Below, piece by piece: positions 57,956 to 64,000 of a stretch of DNA of 64,000 nt. Position 1 is the stretch's first letter; every line of letters starts with the position of its first letter. The stretch lies in the NCBI RefSeq assembly GCF_002159765.1, contig NZ_NFJH01000003.1:179774-243773 (forward strand), read 5' to 3'. The notes under the pieces are model-generated. The model did no database searches. It was not told the DNA's origin and was given only the letters and a program-made list of their open reading frames with translations. This stretch comes from Collinsella sp. An268. Lineage in GTDB: Bacteria; Actinomycetota; Coriobacteriia; Coriobacteriales; Coriobacteriaceae. Both the position numbers and the translations under genes were made by a program.

Positions 57956-60718
57956 CTACTCCTCGAGCAGATCCTCGATCCCTGCGTCGCCGGCACCGAT
58001 GTCGATGTGATCGTCGGTGTCTCCCGAGGCGTCCGCGCCCGCACCGAAGTCGAGCGCCTCCTGGCCCTCCATAACGGCCGGCGCCTTGGGCTTCTTCTTG
58101 GCGCTCGTCATGCGCGCCACCGCCGTCACGCGGTCGCCGTCGGCGACGCTCATCATCTTCACGCCCTGCGTCGCGCGGCCGGTCTGACTGATCTCATCCG
58201 TCTTCACGCGGATGACGGTCGCGTTCTCCGTGATGATAAAGAGCTCGTGCTGCGGACCCACCGTCTTCATGGCGGCGAGCTTGCCCTTGCGCTCCGTCAT
58301 CTGGATGGTGTACACGCCCTGGCCGCCACGGTTCTGCAGCGGATAGTCCGCCACCGGGGTGCGCTTGCCAAAGCCCTTCTCCGTGATGACAAAGAGGTCG
58401 CCGCGCCCGTTGGAGATCTCCATGCCGAGCACCTGCGCGTCACCCTTCATGCGGATACCGAGCACGCCCGAGGTGTCGCGACCGGTCGCGCGGACCTGGT
58501 CCTCCTCGAACATGATGGCCTTGCCCTCGGTCGTCGCCATGATGACGCGGTCGCCCTCGCGCACGCGGCGCACGTCGAGCAGGGCGTCGCCCGCCTTGAG
58601 GTTGATGGCGATGATGCCGTCGCGGCGGCTGCGGTCGTACGCGCTCATGACGGTCTTCTTGACCATGCCGCTCTTGGTGGCGAAGAGCAGGTACTCGTCA
58701 TCGGGGAACTCGCGGCAGCTGATCACGCTCGCGATCTTCTCCCCGTCCTCAAAGGGCAGGAGGTTCACGATTGCCGTGCCGCGGGCCTGGCGCGTGCCCA
58801 CGGGGAGCTCATGCACCTTCAGGCGATAGACCTTGCCCTTATTGGAGAAGAAGAGCACGTACTCATGGGTCGAGGCGATAAACATTTCGCTGATAACGTC
58901 GTCTTCCTTGAGGTTGACGCCGCTCACGCCCTTACCGCCGCGCTTCTGCGCGCGATAAGCCGCCACCGGGATGCGCTTCACGTAGCCGGTGTGGGTGATG
59001 GTCACGACCATGTCCTCGTCGGCGATGAGGTCCTCCACGTCGAGGTCCTTCTCAGCCTGGCTGATCTCGGTGCGGCGCTTGTCGCCGTACTTCTTGGCGA
59101 TCTCGCGCATCTCGTCCTTGATGACGCCGAGGATCTTCTCCTCGTGCGCAAGCAGGTCCTCGTAGTAGGCGATGGCCTGGCGCAGCCCGGCAAGCTCCTC
59201 CTCGATCTTGTTGCGCTCGAGGCCCGTCAGGCGGCGGAGGCGCATCTCGAGGATCGCGCTCGTCTGCTCGGGCGTGAAGCCAAAGCGCGCGATAAGGCGC
59301 TCGCTCGCCTCGGTGTCGGTCTGCGAGGATCGGATGATCGAGATGACCTCGTCGATGTGGTCGAGCGCGAGCAGGTAGCCCTCGAGGATGTGCGCGCGGG
59401 CCTGCGCCTTCTTGAGGTCGTAGCGGGTGCGGCGGGTCACCACGTCGACCTGATGATCGATGTAGTGGCGCAGCATCTCCGGCAGCGACAGACACTTGGG
59501 CACGCCGCCCACCAGCGCGAGGTTGTTCACGCCAAACGTCGACTGGAGCGAGGTGAACTTGTACAGGTTGTTGAGCACGACCTGCGGAATGACACCCTTC
59601 TTGAGCTCGATGACGAGGCGGATGCCCTTCTGGGTCGACTCGTCGCGCATGTCCGAGATGCCCTCGATGCGCTTCTCGTTGACGAGCTGGGCGATCTTCT
59701 CCTGCAGGGTGCCCTTGTTCACCTGGTAGGGGATCTCGGTAAACACGAGGCGGTTGCGACCGGTCTTGGTGGACTCCACATGCGCCTTGGCGCGCACGGT
59801 GATGGAGCCGCGGCCGGTCTCGTAGGCCTGGCGGATGCCGTCCGTACCCATGATGACGGCGCCCGTGGGGAAGTCCGGGCCGGGCATGACCTGCATGAGC
59901 TCGTCCACCGTGGCGTCGGGGTTGTCGATGAGCAGGCAGGTCGCCTCGATAGCCTCGTTCAGGTTATGGGGCGGAATGTTCGTCGCCATGCCGACCGCGA
60001 TGCCCGAGGAACCGTTGACGAGCAGGTTGGGGAAGCGCGCCGGCAGCACCTGCGGCTCGGCGAGCGACTCGTCGTAGTTGGGCTGCCAGTCGACGGTGTC
60101 CTTCTGGAGGTCGCGCAGGAGCTCCATCGCGGGGCGCGCGAGGCGGCTCTCGGTGTAGCGCATGGCCGCGGCGCCGTCGCCATCGATGTTGCCAAAGTTG
60201 CCGTGGCCGTCGATGAGCGGCGTGCGCATGGAGAACCACTGCGCGAGACGCACCATCGTGTCGTACACGGCCGAGTCACCGTGCGGATGGTACTTACCGA
60301 TAACCTCACCGACGGTCCACGCGGACTTCTTGTGCGGACGGTTGGGGTAGATACCCGACTCGTTCATCGCGTACAGGATGCGGCGGTGCACCGGCTTCAG
60401 GCCGTCGCGCACGTCCGGCAGGGCGCGCGCCGTAATGACCGACATCGAATACTCGATAAAGCTCTGGCGCATCTCGTGACCAAACTCCGAGATCTGGAGC
60501 TGGCCGCCGTTGATGTCCTCGCCGGCGGACTCGCCGCGGTCGACCGTGCCAAAGCTCTCCTCGAGCTCGCCGTCGTCGGCCTCCTCGTCCTCGTCATCGT
60601 CGCCCTCGACGTAGACATCGGTGCCCTCGTCAGCGGCCTCGGCGCGCGCGAGCAGGCGCTTGAGGTCGTCGGAAAGCCCCTCGCCCGACTCGGGCGCGTT
60701 CTTCATATCGTCTGCCAC
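57956..60718 (-). CDS. gyrA: DNA gyrase subunit A
   Basis: 920 aa. The cleavage core starts only near residue 75 ([20 protein letters not shown]); residues 1-74 are an acidic extension rich in Asp/Glu. The quinolone-determining region is [11 protein letters not shown] with Ser149 and Asp153, the wild-type residues; catalytic Tyr188 lies in [10 protein letters not shown]. The C-terminal beta-pinwheel carries the GyrA box QKRGGKGV and ends in an acidic tail. The start is GTG 60718 with AAAGGAG; an in-frame longer start would overlap gyrB. Forms the A2B2 supercoiling enzyme with the gyrB product encoded 10 bases upstream. Confidence 0.96.
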   Translation of the reverse strand: MADDMKNAPESGEGLSDDLKRLLARAEAADEGTDVYVEGDDDEDEEADDGELEESFGTVDRGESAGEDINGGQLQISEFGHEMRQSFIEYSMSVITARALPDVRDGLKPVHRRILYAMNESGIYPNRPHKKSAWTVGEVIGKYHPHGDSAVYDTMVRLAQWFSMRTPLIDGHGNFGNIDGDGAAAMRYTESRLARPAMELLRDLQKDTVDWQPNYDESLAEPQVLPARFPNLLVNGSSGIAVGMATNIPPHNLNEAIEATCLLIDNPDATVDELMQVMPGPDFPTGAVIMGTDGIRQAYETGRGSITVRAKAHVESTKTGRNRLVFTEIPYQVNKGTLQEKIAQLVNEKRIEGISDMRDESTQKGIRLVIELKKGVIPQVVLNNLYKFTSLQSTFGVNNLALVGGVPKCLSLPEMLRHYIDHQVDVVTRRTRYDLKKAQARAHILEGYLLALDHIDEVISIIRSSQTDTEASERLIARFGFTPEQTSAILEMRLRRLTGLERNKIEEELAGLRQAIAYYEDLLAHEEKILGVIKDEMREIAKKYGDKRRTEISQAEKDLDVEDLIADEDMVVTITHTGYVKRIPVAAYRAQKRGGKGVSGVNLKEDDVISEMFIASTHEYVLFFSNKGKVYRLKVHELPVGTRQARGTAIVNLLPFEDGEKIASVISCREFPDDEYLLFATKSGMVKKTVMSAYDRSRRDGIIAINLKAGDALLDVRRVREGDRVIMATTEGKAIMFEEDQVRATGRDTSGVLGIRMKGDAQVLGMEISNGRGDLFVITEKGFGKRTPVADYPLQNRGGQGVYTIQMTERKGKLAAMKTVGPQHELFIITENATVIRVKTDEISQTGRATQGVKMMSVADGDRVTAVARMTSAKKKPKAPAVMEGQEALDFGAGADASGDTDDHIDIGAGDAGIEDLLEE

Positions 60719-60728
60719 GTAAGCTCCT

Positions 60729-62756
60729 TTACGCGTCCAGGAAGCGCGCGTCGTGCGCATGCTTCTCGATGTACTCGCGGCGGTACTCCACCTGGTTGCC
60801 CATCAGCTCGCGCACGGCGCGGTCGGCGGTGATGGCATCGTCGATGGTCACGCGCTGCAGGATGCGGGTCTTGGGGTCCATGGTGGTCGAGGCGAGCTGC
60901 TTGGGGTCCATCTCGCCCAAGCCCTTGTAGCGCTGGACGGTGTAGCCGCGGCGCTTCTTGGTGACTTTGCCGCCCGCAGCCTCGTCCGAATCGCCCTCAT
61001 CCGGGTTAAGGCCGAGGCTCTTGATGGTGTCGCGCAGGATCTCCTCTTCCGGCTGGCGGCCGTTGGGGTAGACGTAGTGGATCTTGTTGCGCACCTTGAT
61101 GCCAAAGATCGGCGGGCAGGCGACGTACACGTAGCCGGCATCGATGAGCGGGCGCATGTACTTGTAGAAGAACGTGAGGAGCAGGATGCGGATGTGCGCG
61201 CCGTCGACGTCGGCGTCGGTCATGATGATGATCTTGTGGTAACGCGCCTTGGTGATGTCAAAGTCGCCGCCCTCGCCCGAGCTCGTGGTCACGCCGCAGC
61301 CGATGGCGGTGATGAGCGACTGGATGGTATCGGACGAGAACGCACGGTGGTCGCCCACGCGCTCGACGTTCAGAATCTTGCCGCGCAGCGGCAGAATCGC
61401 CTGGATATCGCGGCGGCGCCCGTCTTTGGCCGAGCCGCCTGCGGAGTCGCCCTCCACGATGAAGAGCTCGGTCATCTCGGCGTCGCGCACCGAGCAGTCG
61501 GCGAGCTTGCCGGGCAGCGATGCGGTCTCGAGCAGCGACTTGCGGCGCGTGGCCTCGCGCGCCTTGCGGGCGGCGTTGCGCGCCTTCGACGCCTGCTGCG
61601 CCTTCTTGACGATCTCGCGACCGGCCTTGGGGTGCTCCTCAAGGTAGTCGGTGAGACCGTCGGTCACCACCTTGAGCGTGAGCGTGCGCATGAAGGAGCT
61701 GCCGAGCTTAGCCTTGGTCTGACCCTCAAACTGCGGGTCGGCCAGCTTGACAGAGATGACGGCGGCCAGACCCTCGCGCACGTCGTCGCCCGTGAGGTTG
61801 GCGTCCTTCTCCTTCAGCATGTTCTGCTTGCGCGCGTAGTCGTTGATGACACGGGTGAGCGCCGTGCGGAAGCCCTCGAGATGCATGCCGCCCTCGGGGG
61901 TGTAGATGTCGTTCGCGAAGCTCATCACGTTCTCGGAGTACGAGGTGTTCCATTGGAGCGCCACCTCGACCTCGCCGGCGCGCTCCGTCGGCGCGTCCGG
62001 CTCGCTCTTGCCCGAGAGATAGATGGGGCGCTTGAGACCGTCGGGGATCTCTTTGCCCTCGTTGAGGAATTTGACGAAGTCGACGATACCGCCCTCGTAG
62101 CAGAACTCGTCCACGCGCGGGGCGAGCTCGCGCTCGTCGCGCAGCACGATCTTGAGGTTGCGATTCAAAAACGCCGTCTCCTGCAGGCGGTTGCGCAGGA
62201 TCTCGTAGTCGTAGACGGTCGTCTCAAAGATCTCGTCGTCCGGCCAGAACGTCGTCGTGGTGCCCGTGGCCTTGGAGTCGCCGATCTTCTTCATCTTCTG
62301 CGTGGTCTTGCCGCGCGAGAACTCCATCTCATAGATGTGCCCGTCGCGCTTGACCTGCACGTTCATCTTCTTGGAGAGGGCGTTTACCACCGAGACGCCC
62401 ACGCCGTGCAGGCCGCCGGAGACCTTGTAAGCGTTGTTATCGAACTTGCCGCCCGCGTGGAGCACGGTCATAACCACCTCGAGGGTGGGAATCTTCTTGA
62501 CGGGGTGCTTGGCGACCGGGATGCCGCGGCCGTTGTCGACCACCGTGATGGAGTTGTCGGCATGCACCGTGACCTCGATCTTGGAGCAGAAGCCGGCCAT
62601 GGCCTCGTCGACGGAGTTGTCGACGATCTCCCAAACCAGATGATGCAGACCGCTCGAGCTCGTGGAGCCGATGTACATGCCGGGGCGCTTGCGAACTGCC
62701 TCGAGACCCTCGAGGATCTTAATGTCGCTCGCGCCGTAATCGTTCGATTTAGCCAC
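60729..62756 (-). CDS. gyrB: DNA gyrase subunit B
   Basis: 675 aa. GHKL ATPase N-terminal part: [13 protein letters not shown] (Asp/Asn for Mg-ATP), [24 protein letters not shown]. Toprim part: [31 protein letters not shown] and [16 protein letters not shown], ending with [14 protein letters not shown]. Length is normal for actinobacteria. The start is GTG 62756 after GGAG. First gene of gyrB-gyrA, downstream of dciA after a 145-base gap that shows no gene. Confidence 0.97.
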   Translation of the reverse strand: MAKSNDYGASDIKILEGLEAVRKRPGMYIGSTSSSGLHHLVWEIVDNSVDEAMAGFCSKIEVTVHADNSITVVDNGRGIPVAKHPVKKIPTLEVVMTVLHAGGKFDNNAYKVSGGLHGVGVSVVNALSKKMNVQVKRDGHIYEMEFSRGKTTQKMKKIGDSKATGTTTTFWPDDEIFETTVYDYEILRNRLQETAFLNRNLKIVLRDERELAPRVDEFCYEGGIVDFVKFLNEGKEIPDGLKRPIYLSGKSEPDAPTERAGEVEVALQWNTSYSENVMSFANDIYTPEGGMHLEGFRTALTRVINDYARKQNMLKEKDANLTGDDVREGLAAVISVKLADPQFEGQTKAKLGSSFMRTLTLKVVTDGLTDYLEEHPKAGREIVKKAQQASKARNAARKAREATRRKSLLETASLPGKLADCSVRDAEMTELFIVEGDSAGGSAKDGRRRDIQAILPLRGKILNVERVGDHRAFSSDTIQSLITAIGCGVTTSSGEGGDFDITKARYHKIIIMTDADVDGAHIRILLLTFFYKYMRPLIDAGYVYVACPPIFGIKVRNKIHYVYPNGRQPEEEILRDTIKSLGLNPDEGDSDEAAGGKVTKKRRGYTVQRYKGLGEMDPKQLASTTMDPKTRILQRVTIDDAITADRAVRELMGNQVEYRREYIEKHAHDARFLDA

Positions 62757-62901
62757 GTTTTCTCCTATCGGATACCCTGCCGGATATCTCGTCGAACCGA
62801 TACGCGTTCAAGCTTATCTATGATACCTGATTAGAATGGGTCTCTAGAGACCGTAGACAAGGCTCTACAAGGCCACCAGATTGCCGTCAGGACCCGATTA
62901 G

Positions 62902-63465
62902 CTATTGGTTAGCCTTTTTCCACTCAAGACTGGCTTTCATGGCCTTTTTGAGCGCTGCCGCCAGTTTTTGGTCAGAGATTGGTGAGACAGCGGCGTCGAG
63001 GGCGGCGTCCTCCTCAGCAGAAAGCGGCGCCCGAGCGGGGGAGGCGGCGGCAGGGCGCGCGGCACCCGGGGCGGCGGCCTGAGAGCGCGCGGCGCCGTTT
63101 GCCTGAGACCCCGAGGAGGGCTGCCGGGACACATGGCTCTTTACATGGCCCGGTTTGGTGGTGCGAAACTTGAAGCCGGCGAGCGAGACCCCCTCGCGCT
63201 CCATGCGGGCCCGGATGATCTCGCGCAGCATCGACATCTCCTGCGTCCACGAGGGCGCATCGAGATAGACGAGGAGCTCGTTGGAATCGGGCAGGTAGCG
63301 CAGGCCCGTCACGTGCGCGCCCTCGCGCGTGCCGCCGCAGACGGCGTTCCAGGCGCGATAGACGGTGCGCGACTGCTCGGCGCGCGTCATCTGCTCGCGG
63401 CGCTCTGCGCTCGCGGCACCCAGAATGCGCCGGCGCTCGTCGTCTAGATAGGCGTTCAGCTCCAT
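62902..63465 (-). CDS. dciA: DUF721 protein, probable replicative helicase loader DciA
   Basis: 187 aa. Residues 1-105 form the DUF721 domain: TVYRAWNAVCGGTREGAHVTG and LPDSNELLVYLDAPSWTQEMSML. The rest is a Pro/Ala/Ser-rich linker and a short terminal helix (KLAAALKKAMKASLEWKK). DciA replaces DnaC/DnaI as helicase operator in most bacteria and is commonly encoded between recF and gyrB in actinobacteria, as here. GGGAGGT before ATG 63465 sets the start. Function by family and place. Confidence 0.87.
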   Translation of the reverse strand: MELNAYLDDERRRILGAASAERREQMTRAEQSRTVYRAWNAVCGGTREGAHVTGLRYLPDSNELLVYLDAPSWTQEMSMLREIIRARMEREGVSLAGFKFRTTKPGHVKSHVSRQPSSGSQANGAARSQAAAPGAARPAAASPARAPLSAEEDAALDAAVSPISDQKLAAALKKAMKASLEWKKANQ

Positions 63466-63510
63466 GCGCACCTCCCTGGCTGCTTGGTTTGGGGACGGGG
63501 TCAAAACACG

Positions 63511-64000
63511 TCAGTGCATCGCCGCGTCTTTCTCTATCGTCACCACACGGGCACGGCTAAGTATAGCGTCCGAGAAGTACCCGAGGTTGGTGGTGGTGAT
63601 GACGGTCTGGACCTCGCCCTCGATCCCGCGCATGAACGCCTCGCGCCGCTCGGCGTCGAGCTCGCTCATAACGTCGTCGAGTAAAAGGAGCGGCGGGTGG
63701 CCCAAGATGTCGCGCGTGACGGCCACCTCGGCGACCTTCCACGCAAGCACAAGCGAGCGCTGCTGCCCCTGCGAGGCGAACGCACGGGCATCGCGCCCGT
63801 CGACGGTAAAGCGGATCTCGTCGCGATGCGGCCCCACCAGTGTGATGCCGCGGCGGAGCTCATCGTCAAACACCGCGTCGAGCGCCTCGAGAAAGCACTC
63901 GCGCCACCAAGCGGCCTGCGCCGGGCGGTCCGCGGGTGCGGGTGCTCCGGCACAGGTGGGGGCCTCCGCGCCACCCGCGCCGGCGCAGGCCGCTTGGTGG
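63511..64000 (-). CDS. recF: DNA replication/repair protein RecF (N-terminal part outside window)
   Basis: The last 162 codons of recF; the start lies beyond base 64000. GITLVGPHRDEIRFTVDGRDA, the ABC signature ASQGQQRSLVLAWK and Walker B LLLLDDVMSELD show an SMC-like ATPase of the RecFOR pathway. Just before these, an Ala/Gly/Pro-rich low-complexity stretch (HQAACAGAGGAEAP ... PAQAAWW) interrupts the domain; it is encoded by a perfect 21-bp inverted repeat. The reading frame stays open across it. Confidence 0.9.
   Translation of the reverse strand, partial: HQAACAGAGGAEAPTCAGAPAPADRPAQAAWWRECFLEALDAVFDDELRRGITLVGPHRDEIRFTVDGRDARAFASQGQQRSLVLAWKVAEVAVTRDILGHPPLLLLDDVMSELDAERREAFMRGIEGEVQTVITTTNLGYFSDAILSRARVVTIEKDAAMH
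63904..64000. repeat. perfect 21-bp inverted repeat inside recF
   Basis: 63904-63924 (CCACCAAGCGGCCTGCGCCG plus G) and 63980-64000 are exact inverses, 55 bases apart, and may continue beyond the window. The repeat lies in the coding sequence and encodes the edges of an Ala-rich insertion. Confidence 0.9.

Noticed and set aside
57848..60832. 994-codon plus-strand frame
   Set aside because: Antisense shadow of gyrA; His/Arg/Val-rich low-complexity translation.

Overview
The window is a GC-rich Gram-positive chromosome segment. A member of the Coriobacteriia (Collinsella/Enorma/Olsenella-like) is the most plausible source. That placement is an inference from GC content, the recF-dciA-gyrB-gyrA block, the Xfp phosphoketolase and a Ccm cytochrome c maturation cluster; no 16S rRNA gene is present. 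The right edge lies next to the replication origin: recF (cut by the window end), dciA, gyrB and gyrA all read leftward, so dnaA/dnaN and oriC should lie just beyond base 64000.

Layout. 1-2.4 kb: a partial beta-lactamase-like lipoprotein and the cysteine aminopeptidase PepC. 2.4-16.3 kb: an accessory island made of decayed gene fragments, two AlbA_2/ATPase regulator-like proteins, a complete type I restriction-modification operon and a PrlF/RelE-type toxin-antitoxin pair. The RM operon has an RHH protein in front of hsdM and an unknown 430-aa protein between hsdS and hsdR. The island ends in an intact initiator tRNA gene. At least two decayed copies of that tRNA's 3' half lie to its left and one short copy lies inside ccmC, so the island looks like repeated integration at tRNA-fMet. 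16.4-22.1 kb: ccmE-F-A-B-C-D, a Ccm system with a Cys-type CcmE and no CcmG/H/I in view. 22.2-37.6 kb: housekeeping genes coaX, birA, folPK, a fused ECF transporter, a sirtuin, xthA, glmU-prs, pth and an NfnAB-like flavoprotein pair. 37.9-42 kb: a polar amino acid ABC transporter. 42.6-57.5 kb: yqeY, a PPIase, an orphan PTS IIA, xfp, glmS, a LacI regulator, a VanZ-RDD membrane protein, a HAD phosphatase, larE, an EF-G-like GTPase and a BFN nuclease. 57.9-64 kb: gyrase and origin genes.

Two features stand out. First, the 430-aa protein sits exactly where the anticodon nuclease PrrC sits in the Escherichia coli prr locus (between hsdS and hsdR) and carries an Arg-x5-His motif of HEPN type. It is therefore a candidate RM-guarding RNase of undescribed type. 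Second, many intergenic gaps hold their own inverted-repeat 'word', present two to seven times in one gap: ATACAATC at 23.1-23.3 kb, ATGTCCTAAAT at 34.4-34.5 kb, a GGGTTCA...TGTAC word at 42.4-42.5 kb and a 42-bp inverted pair at 57.6-57.8 kb. A separate family of long hairpins with a shared CTAAACGCG core occurs at 2.7, 23.4 and 37.8 kb.

All functional calls come from reading motifs and context; no database search was run.
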